Of a DNA stretch of 20,752 nucleotides, positions 1-7,302 are shown one piece after another. The stretch is from CAYRLZ01 sp964425275 (lineage in GTDB: Bacteria > Hydrothermota > Tepidihabitantia > Tepidihabitantales > JBDRVQ01). The first letter of the stretch is position 1, and each line of letters begins with the position of its first letter. The notes below the pieces were generated by a model. It was not told where the DNA came from, searched no databases, and was given only the letters and a program-made list of their open reading frames with translations. The stretch is from positions 1 through 20,752 of the forward strand of contig CAYRLZ010000092.1 in the NCBI GenBank assembly GCA_964425275.1, given 5' to 3'. The translations under genes were made by a program, and so were the position numbers.

Positions 1-1
1 G

Positions 2-295
2 AGAAATGAAATGATTGGGCTAAAGGGTAAGACTAAAAAAGAAAAACTTGACAATTACTTTGAAGATATGAATAAAGTTTTGTCAGAAATGCACAGGGTG
101 TTGAAAAAAGATAAATATGCAGTAATCATAATCGGCTCAAATGACATACAGACGGGCGGGATAAGGCTGGAAACGAAAATTGAAGAAATGGCAATAAACC
201 TTGGTTTTGTTCTCGACCAAAAGATTGCAAAACCAATAAAAGGGATACAGAATACAATGAAGGAAGAATATATATTATTTTTGAGAAAGACATGA
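2..295 (+). CDS. Site-specific DNA methyltransferase, C-terminal part (cut by window edge)
   Basis: The reading frame is open to the first base of the window, so the ATG at 11 is probably internal and this is only the tail of a longer gene. The visible residues fit the end of an N6-adenine or N4-cytosine DNA methylase: a 'MHRVLKKDKYAVIIIGSND' stretch of the type that follows the catalytic motif, then a 'NTMKEEYILFLRK' ending common in such enzymes. The catalytic and SAM-binding motifs lie outside the window, so class and target base cannot be told. Its stop overlaps the next start as ATGA (292-295), which suggests translational coupling. By position it is the first methyltransferase of a type II restriction-modification operon with the nuclease and DpnA-like enzyme downstream. 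Confidence 0.7.
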   Translation, partial: RNEMIGLKGKTKKEKLDNYFEDMNKVLSEMHRVLKKDKYAVIIIGSNDIQTGGIRLETKIEEMAINLGFVLDQKIAKPIKGIQNTMKEEYILFLRKT

Positions 296-492
296 GAAAG
301 GAATTTTTAAGGAAAATAATAAAAGTCTTTAAGGAAAGTGGATCCATTGATTTTAAAATACCTGCTTTGGCACCAAGTAATGAGCAAGGGGGAATTTTTT
401 TATTTAATAAATTCAATGATGGAATAGGTATAAAAAATCATTGCCAATATCCATTGAAGCAAGGTGAAACAGCAAATATGATAGGAAAATGA
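292..492 (+). CDS. Small protein of unknown function between methyltransferase and restriction nuclease
   Basis: This 66-aa frame overlaps both neighbours by ATGA junctions (292-295 and 489-492), the strongest evidence that it is translated. I do not recognise the family. It has a basic N-terminal helix (RKEFLRKIIKVFKES) and then a Gly/Asn-rich stretch. There is no helix-turn-helix, so a classic restriction controller (C protein) is not supported. It could be a partner subunit of the nuclease or a remnant of a split domain. Its reality rests on context more than content. Confidence 0.5.
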   Translation: MRKEFLRKIIKVFKESGSIDFKIPALAPSNEQGGIFLFNKFNDGIGIKNHCQYPLKQGETANMIGK

Positions 493-1466
493 ATAAAAGG
501 TATCTTCCGTCATCAGAGCAAAAATTTAACACCGTCATTTCCAAAAACACCTTCTACTTCTTTAATGAGGAGTTTGAGGAATATTATGAAGGGCATATCT
601 CTTCAATCGCTCAGAACATCTTTCTCCTCAAAAACAAAATAGAAAGAGAAGGATTGAAGGAATCGGTTCTACTTGAACATATCACAAAGATTGAAGACGG
701 CTTGGATGCGATTTTAACTATTACTGGTTTTTCCAAGGAAAGTCTGCAAAGATTAATAACATTTATCAGGACAACGGATGATAAGGCTTTATCCAAACTG
801 GTTAATAAAGATTCTTGGCCGAGCGAAGATTTTAAGGCTGAATGGAGTTTGGATAAGATAAAATCCATTATCAAAACAAATGAAAGATTCGCCGAAGGAA
901 TTGTCAATCTATTCTTCAAAGGACCTACCCTGCCAGTAATAAAAAATCTCCTCCCACTTTTTGAATTTAAGAAACTTGATATTAAGAAGTTTAGTTTCTC
1001 GGTAGAATCTCTCGTTGATACAATTATAAGATACAAAACAAAGGGTTCATATAAAGCTGCCCGAGAGGGAAACCCGGAGGTGGTAATTGAACAAATTTTG
1101 AAATTCCATAAACTAACCTTTGAAAAAGGAAAGTTCAGAATCCCAGAAGCGGGAAATATCCCAAGGACAATGGATTTTATTGTCCCAGACAAGACAGCGC
1201 CAAAATTAATTATTGAATGTTCCTATTCGGTAACCACCGCTTCTGGAATGGGCGATAAGGCAAAGACCGAAAAGGCAGTGGCGGATTACTTAAAGAAAAA
1301 CTACCCAAAAGTAATTTTTGTTGGATTTGTTGATGGCATCGGCTGGTATGTCCGAAGAGGCGACCTAAAACGTATGGTTGATGTCTATGATTTCGTTTTT
1401 ACATTTCACAAGGAAGAACTTGAGAAGTTTGAAAATCTACTGAAGGAGATTTTCTATGGAGAATAA
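489..1466 (+). CDS. Type II restriction endonuclease, DpnII-like PD-(D/E)XK fold
   Basis: This 325-aa protein is predicted to cut unmethylated DNA at the site protected by the flanking methyltransferases. The C-terminal third carries the likely catalytic core: 'PRTMDFIVP' with Asp229, a beta-strand 'KLIIECSY' with Glu243, then 'TTASGMGDKAKTEKAVADY' with Lys257, followed by a hydrophobic strand 'VIFVGFVDGIGWYV'. This order is familiar from DpnII/MboI-type nucleases, where D...E-x-S replaces the textbook D...E-x-K. The N-terminal half is helical and probably binds DNA. It starts on an ATGA overlap and its end overlaps the next gene by 11 bp. The recognition sequence (GATC if DpnII-like) is inferred from family resemblance only. 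A shadow frame on the other strand was ignored. Confidence 0.75.
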   Translation: MNKRYLPSSEQKFNTVISKNTFYFFNEEFEEYYEGHISSIAQNIFLLKNKIEREGLKESVLLEHITKIEDGLDAILTITGFSKESLQRLITFIRTTDDKALSKLVNKDSWPSEDFKAEWSLDKIKSIIKTNERFAEGIVNLFFKGPTLPVIKNLLPLFEFKKLDIKKFSFSVESLVDTIIRYKTKGSYKAAREGNPEVVIEQILKFHKLTFEKGKFRIPEAGNIPRTMDFIVPDKTAPKLIIECSYSVTTASGMGDKAKTEKAVADYLKKNYPKVIFVGFVDGIGWYVRRGDLKRMVDVYDFVFTFHKEELEKFENLLKEIFYGE

Positions 1467-2379
1467 AGAATTTTTCCACTCCCTAATAAACAATGTCATT
1501 CAAGGTGATTGTCTAGAAATTATGAGAAAAATCCCAGATGATAGTATAGATGTTACTTTTGCTGACCCACCGTTTAATCTAAAAAAGAGATACAATACCT
1601 ATTATGATAAGCATGAAGTTGAAGAATATCTTTTGTGGTGCAAAGAGTGGCTCTATGAAATGGTTCGCATCACCAGACCGACTGGTTCTATTTTTGTTCA
1701 TAACATTCCAAAATGGTTAATCTATTTTGGCTCTTATCTAAATGAGATTGCCATCTTCCGACATTGGATTGCCTGGGACGCAATGGGCTCTCCCCTCGGT
1801 AAAACTCTCCTACCTAATCATTATGGAATTTTGTATTATGTGAAGTCTGATAATTTCAAATTTTATGACATTAGGCTTTGGCATAAACGTTGCCGAAATT
1901 GCCATTATATCCTACAAGATTATGGTGGTAAAAAAAGGCAGATGCACCAATTTGGCCCCCTTATTTCTGATGTCTGGACAGATATTCACAGAATAAGACA
2001 TAAGAAAAGGAGAGATGAACACCCCTGTCAATTACCCATCCATCTTCTTGAGAGATTACTGCTGATGAGTAGCGATGAAGGAGATATAGTTCTTGACCCA
2101 TTTGTCGGAACGGGAACGACCGCAATTGCCGCAAAAAAATTAGGCAGAAAATTTATCGGAATTGATATTGACCCAAAATATGTTGAAATTACGAATAAAA
2201 AATTAGAAGAAGTAAAACCAACAATGATTAATGGATGTTATGTAAGTATTTTCCTTGATAAGGTTATTACGATTAGAGATAAAGATTGGGATAAAATCAA
2301 AGGCGCATTTTTTCTCCCCAAAGACCCGCAAGAATTAGAAAAGAAAGAAATCCACTTACTCCGAAGAACTAAAAAATAG
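1456..2379 (+). CDS. DpnA-like DNA adenine-N6 methyltransferase (beta class)
   Basis: This SAM-dependent DNA methylase of 307 aa transfers methyl to adenine and should protect host DNA from the nuclease encoded just upstream. Catalytic motif IV, 'FADPPF' (Asp37-Phe40), comes before SAM-binding motif I, 'DPFVGTGTT' (Phe216-Thr222) with 'GIDID' after it. That order defines the beta class. Between them lie a CxxC pair (Cys146, Cys149) and the stretch 'DVWTDIHRIRHKKRRDEHPCQLP', which I associate with DpnA-like enzymes. In DpnII systems DpnA acts best on single-stranded DNA. A good ribosome site, AGGAG at 1444-1448, lies inside the nuclease gene and supports the ATG at 1456. The last 60 residues, after the motif-I domain, are less typical. 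Confidence 0.9.
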   Translation: MENKEFFHSLINNVIQGDCLEIMRKIPDDSIDVTFADPPFNLKKRYNTYYDKHEVEEYLLWCKEWLYEMVRITRPTGSIFVHNIPKWLIYFGSYLNEIAIFRHWIAWDAMGSPLGKTLLPNHYGILYYVKSDNFKFYDIRLWHKRCRNCHYILQDYGGKKRQMHQFGPLISDVWTDIHRIRHKKRRDEHPCQLPIHLLERLLLMSSDEGDIVLDPFVGTGTTAIAAKKLGRKFIGIDIDPKYVEITNKKLEEVKPTMINGCYVSIFLDKVITIRDKDWDKIKGAFFLPKDPQELEKKEIHLLRRTKK

Positions 2380-2436
2380 CAAAATTACAAATAGTGGATA
2401 AGATAGAAAGCGATTTATTCTCATTAAACAGAAAAG

Positions 2437-2979
2437 ATGAATAAATTAGGAATGGCTTCAAATAAAAGAAATATAACATTAGAGGAAAGGATTGCCCAAT
2501 TGTTCCGGATGGACGAAAAGACCCGAAGAAGGCATTCTAACCCCTGGAGTGTCTATTCCAGATTTTCAATGATTCCGCTTATTGGTTTCGCCTTTTGGAG
2601 TAGAGTATGGTTAGGATGGTGGTCAATGATACCGATCACCATTGTTTTCATCTGGGTATGGCTCAATCCAAGAATCTTTTCCGAACCAAAAAGCACCAAC
2701 AACTGGGCATCAAAAGCAGTATTCGGGGAATGGGTCTGGATGAATCGGAAAAATCTGCCTGTCCCTTCTCATCATCGCTCCCTGCCCAATATCCTCTCGG
2801 CAATTGGCGCACTCGGTCTCATTCCGTTTATTTGGGGATTAGTAAAACTTGATATCTGGCTAACGGTCTTTGGCGGTCTTCTCATTATTTTTAGTAAACT
2901 CTGGTTCTGCGACCGGATGGTTTGGTTATATGAGGATATGAAAGATAAAAACGAGGAATATCAGAAGTGGCTCGATTAA
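2437..2979 (+). CDS. DUF6653 family membrane protein
   Basis: A 180-aa integral membrane protein matching the pattern I recall for DUF6653: 'RHSNPWSVYSRF', then 'FWSRVWLGWWSMIP', 'NWASKAVFGEWVWMNR' and 'DRMVWLYEDM'. Hydrophobic spans lie near residues 45-76 and 120-155, with a cytoplasmic-looking charged N-terminus. The function of the family is unknown. A downstream ATG at 2452 is a possible alternative start, and neither has a convincing ribosome site. Its stop (2977-2979) sits 11 nt before the radical SAM start, so the two are probably co-transcribed. Confidence 0.75.
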   Translation: MNKLGMASNKRNITLEERIAQLFRMDEKTRRRHSNPWSVYSRFSMIPLIGFAFWSRVWLGWWSMIPITIVFIWVWLNPRIFSEPKSTNNWASKAVFGEWVWMNRKNLPVPSHHRSLPNILSAIGALGLIPFIWGLVKLDIWLTVFGGLLIIFSKLWFCDRMVWLYEDMKDKNEEYQKWLD

Positions 2980-2990
2980 AAGGGAGAGAT

Positions 2991-3995
2991 ATGAAGACGC
3001 CGTATATGATTGATTGGGCAATCACGAACCGATGTAATCTTGACTGTCGCCACTGCCGAAGGATGGCTAAAGAAGAACTTGATAGCCAAACGGTCCTCAA
3101 ATTAGCCGAAGCGATACCCGCGCTTCAACCCCGCTGGGTCATCATTGAAGGCGGAGAACCGCTCCTGCGTCAAGAATTATTAGAAATCATCAAGACCCTT
3201 CGCCGAAGCAATATCAAAATCTACCTTATCACCAACGGGATGTTACTCAACGAGCATTTCGCCCAAACCTTTGCCCAATTAAAGATAAACCTTATGATAA
3301 GCATTGATAGCCCCGAGAAAGAAGATTACGAAAAGATAAGAAGCGGGGCCAGTTTTGAAAAACTGAAAGAGGCGGTGGCAATCGCCAATAAATACAAAAT
3401 TTTTGACTCATCCCTAGTTACCATCGGAAAGTATAACTACCAGCAAACCGATAAAATCTTCCAAATGGCAAAGGAGATTGGCTGTCCGAAGATTACCTTC
3501 TTAGGGCTGAAACCTTGTCGGGATTATGAGAAATATTATCTCAATAGCGCCGAGTCTCGGGATTTTTTCCTCTCGGTCATTAGAAACCAAAAGGAAGCAA
3601 GAATTGATGTTTATGTTGACGAGCCTTTCTTTCAACCCTTTTTGCAGGAAAATCGTATTACCTATTCTCCTAATCCCGAGAGTGGCATCATCGTTCCGGA
3701 TGTCTCCCGTTGTATCTTCGGCGCGTATATGTTTATTGAAACCAACGGTGATATAAAACCCTGCACCTTCGCCCCTCTGGTCGTTGGTAATGTCAAAGAG
3801 AAATCCCTTATTGAAATATGGGCGGATATGCAAAACTCCGAACTGATTAAAAATATAAATGATTTCTCAACGAGAGAATCACCTTGTCGGGAATGTTTGT
3901 ATCTTTCGGTATGCGGCGGTTGTCGGGCAAGAAGTTTCTATCTCACCGGAAATTGGTTTAGTGCCGACCCTTCTTGCCCATTAAAAGGAGGTTAA
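2991..3995 (+). CDS. Radical SAM/SPASM domain enzyme
   Basis: The 334-aa protein has the radical SAM cluster motif CNLDCRHC near its N-terminus (CxxxCxxC), followed by 'IEGGEPLL' (GGE, SAM binding) and 'ITNGMLL'. The C-terminus holds a SPASM-type cysteine set: 'SRCIFG', 'KPCTFAP', then CRECLYLSVCGGC and a final 'PSCP', so auxiliary iron-sulfur clusters are likely. Family members modify peptides or build cofactors and haem derivatives, and the substrate here cannot be told. I chose ATG 2991 because AGGGAGAG lies just upstream at 2980-2987. A GTG at 2967 would add eight residues and overlap DUF6653. The next gene follows after 1 nt and its ribosome site lies inside this gene's end, indicating tight coupling. 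Confidence 0.85.
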   Translation: MKTPYMIDWAITNRCNLDCRHCRRMAKEELDSQTVLKLAEAIPALQPRWVIIEGGEPLLRQELLEIIKTLRRSNIKIYLITNGMLLNEHFAQTFAQLKINLMISIDSPEKEDYEKIRSGASFEKLKEAVAIANKYKIFDSSLVTIGKYNYQQTDKIFQMAKEIGCPKITFLGLKPCRDYEKYYLNSAESRDFFLSVIRNQKEARIDVYVDEPFFQPFLQENRITYSPNPESGIIVPDVSRCIFGAYMFIETNGDIKPCTFAPLVVGNVKEKSLIEIWADMQNSELIKNINDFSTRESPCRECLYLSVCGGCRARSFYLTGNWFSADPSCPLKGG

Positions 3996-3996
3996 T

Positions 3997-4992
3997 ATGA
4001 GAGTTGTGGGCATTGACCCGGGAACATACAGTTTTGACCTCTTCGGTATGGCGGATAATCAAGAAATCATAATTGACCAATCAATAAAATCCGCCGATGT
4101 TTTCCTAAACCCTTATCTGCTCCTTGAAGAACTTCTCTCTTTAATGCCCTTAGACATAATCATTGGTCCCTCCGGATACGGAATACCAACGAAAAAGATA
4201 GAAGATATTAAGGAAGAAGACATCGGAAAAATGATACCATTAGATACCAAGGTTGCGGTAAACGAAGGGATAAAAAAAGTCCTTTTGGAGATGAAGGAAA
4301 AGAGGATGCCGGTTTGGTTCACCCCGGGAGTTATCCACCTCAAAACTGTCCCGGCTTACCGCAAGTGGCAACGATTTGATATGGGGACAGCGGATAAGGT
4401 CTGTTCGGTTGCCTTGGGGATAAAAGACCAGGCAGAGCGACTAAATATCCCATTTCCCGAAACATCCTTCATCTATGTTGAGATTGGCTATGCCTTCACC
4501 GCGGTGATGGCCGTCTCCAATGGCAAGATTATTGATGGCATCGGCGGAACAAATGGCTCTTTGGGATTTATTGCGGGCGGGGGAATGGATAGTGAGATTG
4601 CCATCAGGCTAAAACCACCGCTAACGCAGGAGGTCGTCTTCAAGGGAGGAATAAGGGATTTTATCGGCAAAGAGATTGCCCCCGAAGAATTGGTTAACTA
4701 CAAAGACGCCCTCTTGCTTTTCGGCGAGGGTTTGGAAAAGGATGTCGCTTCCCTTTTGGTCACTTTGCCCAACCCGAAAGAGATTATTCTCTCCGGTCGG
4801 CTCACAACCTACGATTTCATCAAAACCGAACTTGCTACCCGGTTAAATAAATACGCCCCGGTCGTAAAAGTGAATAAGATGTCAAAGGTTGCCAAAGAGT
4901 CTGCCTGTGGCGCCTACATTATTGGCGAAGGAATCCTGGGCGGGAGATATCACCCCCTGGTGGAAAATATGGGGATATTAGCTACCGAGTAG
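3997..4992 (+). CDS. DUF1464 (COG2441) ASKHA-fold protein, predicted small-molecule kinase
   Basis: A 331-aa protein of the sugar kinase/actin/Hsp70 superfamily. The phosphate-1 loop is 'VVGIDPGTYSFD' at the N-terminus, a second phosphate loop is around 'YVEIGYAFTAVMAV' with 'GIGGTNGSLGF' after it, and the adenosine region is 'EIILSGRLTTYD'. Members are annotated as DUF1464 or 'predicted butyrate kinase' and are mainly archaeal. The reaction is unproven. The ATG at 3997 is preceded by an excellent AAAGGAGG site placed inside the radical SAM gene, and the two genes are separated by a single base, suggesting they act together. It converges on the superoxide reductase gene. Confidence 0.8.
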   Translation: MRVVGIDPGTYSFDLFGMADNQEIIIDQSIKSADVFLNPYLLLEELLSLMPLDIIIGPSGYGIPTKKIEDIKEEDIGKMIPLDTKVAVNEGIKKVLLEMKEKRMPVWFTPGVIHLKTVPAYRKWQRFDMGTADKVCSVALGIKDQAERLNIPFPETSFIYVEIGYAFTAVMAVSNGKIIDGIGGTNGSLGFIAGGGMDSEIAIRLKPPLTQEVVFKGGIRDFIGKEIAPEELVNYKDALLLFGEGLEKDVASLLVTLPNPKEIILSGRLTTYDFIKTELATRLNKYAPVVKVNKMSKVAKESACGAYIIGEGILGGRYHPLVENMGILATE

Positions 4993-5015
4993 CAAGCCCG
5001 CGGAACTCCCGATTT

Positions 5016-5411
5016 CTATGCCAATTTCAATTCCTGCGAGTTAGACCACAAGCCGTGGATATTACAATAGGAACTGGCAAAAAGATAACCCGGCCTTTCC
5101 GTCTTGAAATGGAAACTAACAATTGGCTCGGTATAAACCGAACTGGTATTCGGTCCCTGGGTGGAAGCGCCGTGGCTTAGGAATTCAAACCTTCCCAGAT
5201 GATAAGGAAACTTCTCCCCTTCTGGCAGAAAATGGACATCAATCCAAGAGATATGGTGTTCGGTCGTATTCGGATGGGGAATCTCCTTGCCGACACTCAC
5301 CGTGATCTTAATCACTTCGCCCTTTTTTATTACCTCCGGGATTTCCATCACCGGTGTATGCTTCTCTTTCTTCCAGTCCGCGGACTGGAAAAGTTCTTTC
5401 AGTTCTTTCAT
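5016..5411 (-). CDS. Superoxide reductase, class II (neelaredoxin type)
   Basis: Reduces superoxide to hydrogen peroxide at a mononuclear iron centre in the cytoplasm, an oxygen defence typical of anaerobes. The 131-aa protein aligns by eye with Pyrococcus superoxide reductase. All iron ligands are present: His18 (EKHTP), His46 and His52 (PHPNTTEHH), Cys116 and His119 (YCNIHGLW), with the sixth-site Glu16. There is no N-terminal desulforedoxin-like domain, hence class II. An upstream TTG at 5423 would add four residues, but ATG 5411 has GGGAGGG at 5415-5421 and is preferred. It is driven by its own promoter (5435-5462), divergent from the MTHFSD-like gene. Confidence 0.95.
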   Translation of the reverse strand: MKELKELFQSADWKKEKHTPVMEIPEVIKKGEVIKITVSVGKEIPHPNTTEHHISWIDVHFLPEGEKFPYHLGRFEFLSHGASTQGPNTSSVYTEPIVSFHFKTERPGYLFASSYCNIHGLWSNSQELKLA

Positions 5412-5434
5412 TTTCCCTCCCAAATTAAAATCTA

Positions 5435-5462
5435 ATTATAAGGGGAAAATATCTCCGGTCAA
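5435..5462 (-). promoter_or_regulatory. Promoter of superoxide reductase
   Basis: Read on the minus strand: TTGACC (5457-5462), 16-bp spacer, TATAAT (5435-5440). The -10 box is perfect and the -35 box differs at one base. Transcription would start near 5428, giving a leader of about 17 nt that includes the GGGAGGG ribosome site. Confidence 0.85.
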
Positions 5463-5472
5463 GAGAAATCCC

Positions 5473-5500
5473 TTCCCAAAGTTAGATTTTTTCTTAAAAT
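5473..5500 (+). promoter_or_regulatory. Possible promoter of MTHFSD-like gene, possibly leaderless
   Basis: TAAAAT at 5495-5500 ends only 5 nt before ATG 5506. A weak -35 (TTCCCA, 5473-5478) lies 16 bp upstream of it. If used, the mRNA would have almost no leader. AAGGG directly touching the ATG is too close to act as a normal ribosome site. Confidence 0.4.
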
Positions 5501-5505
5501 AAGGG

Positions 5506-6105
5506 ATGACCAAGGAAGAGATTCGGCAGAAGGTTTGGCAGTATATGGAGGCAAATGACTTAATCACCTTTCCCAAGCCCTGTTTTGGTCGCATCCCAAA
5601 CTTTAAAGGGGCGGAACTTGCCAGCCAGAGATTACTCTCAATCCCGGAATTCTTAAAGGCAAAAGGGGTCTTTTCGGCGCCGGACGGGGTATTAAAGTCT
5701 GCCCGCCGGATTGTCCTTTCCGAAGGGAAAAGCCTAATTGTTGCCCTTCCCCATATCACTGGCTTCTTAGAAATCAAGGGAAAGGAATTGAAAGACAAGG
5801 CGATAACCATTCCCAACTTCCGCCGTTATGGTCAACCACCCAAGACCGAGATTGAAATCTTCTTACAAGGAAGTGTGGCGGTTGACCGGAAAGGGTACAG
5901 ACTCGGTAAAGGAAAAGGCTATGGCGATAAAGAATACCAAATCTTAAAAGAGATGGGACTAGTGAGAAAAAGACCAGTTGTGATTACGGTTGTTCACGAC
6001 TGCCAGGTCTTTGAAGACTTCTCTGATTTGGTAGAGCCCCACGATATAAAAGTTGACTATATCTTAACCCCGACCCAAACGATAAAGACGACATATATTT
6101 TTTAA
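5506..6105 (+). CDS. 5-formyltetrahydrofolate cyclo-ligase-like protein, MTHFSD type
   Basis: A 199-aa member of the cyclo-ligase superfamily (COG0212). The N-terminal 'IRQKVWQYMEANDLITFPKP' and 'RIPNFKGAELA' resemble the MTHFSD branch rather than the classic 5-FCL enzyme. The C-terminal part keeps the glycine-rich signature 'GYRLGKGKGYGDKEY'. Classic enzymes convert 5-formyl-THF to 5,10-methenyl-THF using ATP. For this branch the reaction is not established, so it is a folate-related candidate only. One-carbon genes (methylene-THF reductase, methionine synthases) lie 1.8 kb downstream on the same strand. It is transcribed divergently from superoxide reductase and convergently with the nucleotidyltransferase gene. 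Confidence 0.75.
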   Translation: MTKEEIRQKVWQYMEANDLITFPKPCFGRIPNFKGAELASQRLLSIPEFLKAKGVFSAPDGVLKSARRIVLSEGKSLIVALPHITGFLEIKGKELKDKAITIPNFRRYGQPPKTEIEIFLQGSVAVDRKGYRLGKGKGYGDKEYQILKEMGLVRKRPVVITVVHDCQVFEDFSDLVEPHDIKVDYILTPTQTIKTTYIF

Positions 6106-6180
6106 TAATAAGTATTTTTCGCCAGTATCGCTAAGACCGCATCTGGCACCAAATCAAGAGGAAAAGGAAGAAATGAAGGA

Positions 6181-6651
6181 CTATTTCCCTTCTATCTCAC
6201 TTTTAACTTTAATTGTATCTTCAATCAATTTTAATACTGCTTGGTCTTTCGGCCGATTTGCCGCCTTTTTTGCTTTTAAGATGTCTTCCAATGAGGCAAC
6301 GACCGCATAAAGGTTGTTGATTTTTATTCTCTTAGCCTTTGCCCTAACCCGCTCAAATGTCTGGTTCGGTCCGAGACGAAAAACAAAGTCAACAACCATC
6401 TCCTCATTCTCCGCCCTAATTGTTTCGCTTAGCGTCTCCTCTGGTTTTAATATCATAAGATTTAATCTCCGGGCAAATTGGCTAATTTTTTCCCGATTCC
6501 TTTTGGTATCCCGAACGAAAAAATCAATATCCTGGGTCATCACCGGAACTCCTTGGAGGGCACAGCCCGCATTACCAACCAGAATCGCTTCTAATCTCAC
6601 CTCCCGGAGCGCCCGTAAAATCTTTAATAAGAGAATCTCATCAGGGGACAT
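6181..6651 (-). CDS. Minimal nucleotidyltransferase (DUF6036/MNT-like)
   Basis: A 156-aa protein with a nucleotidyltransferase core: 'AILVGNAGCALQGVP' in place of the usual GGxAL loop, followed by 'TQDIDFFV' with the metal-binding D-x-D pair (Asp41 and Asp43 from the ATG), and a third acidic residue in 'VVDFVF'. Proteins of this size often transfer nucleotides in toxin-antitoxin or abortive-infection pairs, but no activity can be assigned from sequence. The start is ATG 6651. A GTG at 6660 would add three residues. It overlaps the upstream 60-aa gene by 11 bp, so the two are co-translated. Confidence 0.75.
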   Translation of the reverse strand: MSPDEILLLKILRALREVRLEAILVGNAGCALQGVPVMTQDIDFFVRDTKRNREKISQFARRLNLMILKPEETLSETIRAENEEMVVDFVFRLGPNQTFERVRAKAKRIKINNLYAVVASLEDILKAKKAANRPKDQAVLKLIEDTIKVKSEIEGK

Positions 6652-6823
6652 AGCCACCACTTTTCAATCGGCGCAATAAAAATCTCCTTGGCCAGGACTT
6701 TGGTCTAATAAGGTTCCTAACAATTAGGTGCAAATCCTCTTCTGATATCTCCGGGAACTTCTTTTTCAACCTCATCTCGTATTTCAATACCTTTCTTAAA
6801 ACCTTCTCTTCTAATTTACTCAT
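6641..6823 (-). CDS. Small basic protein partnered with the nucleotidyltransferase
   Basis: A 60-aa highly charged protein (MSKLEEKVLRKVLKYEMRLK...) with a basic C-terminus (RRFLLRRLKSGGY). I do not recognise the family. Possible starts are ATG 6832 and ATG 6823. The second lies exactly 7 nt after a consensus -10 box (6831-6836) and is chosen because transcription would begin at or next to it. The GGAGG visible further upstream (6842-6850 region) falls inside the promoter spacer and would not be in the mRNA. Overlap with the nucleotidyltransferase suggests a two-gene module, possibly of antitoxin/toxin kind. Confidence 0.6.
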   Translation of the reverse strand: MSKLEEKVLRKVLKYEMRLKKKFPEISEEDLHLIVRNLIRPKSWPRRFLLRRLKSGGYVP

Positions 6824-6830
6824 CGTTGGC

Positions 6831-6859
6831 ATAATAACCCCTTTCCTCCTTGTTGTCAA
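6831..6859 (-). promoter_or_regulatory. Consensus promoter giving a leaderless mRNA for the nucleotidyltransferase pair
   Basis: On the minus strand: TTGACA (6854-6859), 17 bp, TATTAT (6831-6836), then 7 nt and ATG 6823. The -35 is perfect and the -10 has one mismatch. The predicted start point coincides with the start codon. Confidence 0.75.
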
Positions 6860-6889
6860 CCAAGAGATTTTTATTTACCCTAATTCTTA

Positions 6890-7239
6890 TTATTTCACAA
6901 CGATAATTTTTCTTGCGGATTTCTCTTCCTCGGTCTCAATCTGTAAGAAATAGACCCCGGTTGGTAGTTCTTTTAGGTTCTGATTGTCTTTTCCGGAATA
7001 GACAATTTTACCCAGAATATTGTAAATCTTTAAGTCAAAAGTCTCGTCTTTCGGTAGTTCGGTGTGGATTGTTTTTCGGTTTTTTAATTGCTCTTTATCT
7101 TTTTTACCTTCTTCAATTCCCACTCCTGCTGAGTATTTGATTGTCGCATAGTCATACTCTGGGTCCATTATACCTTGCCACCCATTCCTGGGCAAAAAGA
7201 CTCCAAGCATTAAAAAGATAAAAAAATATTCCTTAGCAT
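6890..7239 (-). pseudogene. Collapsed secreted protein with T9SS type A sorting domain
   Basis: From ATG 7239, with AAGGAGG upstream, the frame reads MLRNIFLSF and then hits TAA (7210-7212). An overlapping ATG (7208-7210, TAATG) continues as MLGVFLPRNGWQG in the -1 frame. Joined, they form a typical signal peptide, so a single-base loss in the T run at the junction is the simplest reading. After it comes a short 'YDYATIKYS' piece, like the edge of the SBBP/beta-propeller repeats often found in such proteins, and then a full T9SS type A tail (TFDLKIYNILGKIVYSGKD ... LPTGVYFLQIETEEEKSARKIIVVK). An intact protein of this kind would be several hundred residues, so the middle seems to have been deleted. 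The downstream frame of 106 aa might still be made by re-initiation. Confidence 0.7.
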
Positions 7240-7258
7240 AATTTCCTCCTTAACTAAG

Positions 7259-7287
7259 ATTATACAAAATTTTTCAATTCGTGTCAA
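7259..7287 (-). promoter_or_regulatory. Perfect consensus promoter of the T9SS-tailed remnant
   Basis: Minus strand: TTGACA (7282-7287), 17-bp spacer, TATAAT (7259-7264), perfect at all twelve positions. The predicted leader is about 13 nt and contains AAGGAGG before ATG 7239. This is a strong promoter in front of a broken gene. Confidence 0.85.
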
Positions 7288-7302
7288 TTATACAAACAAA
7301 CC

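Noticed and set aside
611..1192. 193-aa minus-strand frame
   Set aside because: It lies wholly inside the restriction nuclease gene on the other strand and has no recognisable motifs or ribosome site.
6121..6147. Hairpin GCCAG-N17-CTGGC as a bidirectional terminator
   Set aside because: The stem is only 5 bp with a long loop, and no T tract follows it on either strand.
6641..6859. Start of the small nucleotidyltransferase partner at TTG 6859
   Set aside because: The TTG is part of the -35 box TTGACA, so it would not be transcribed.
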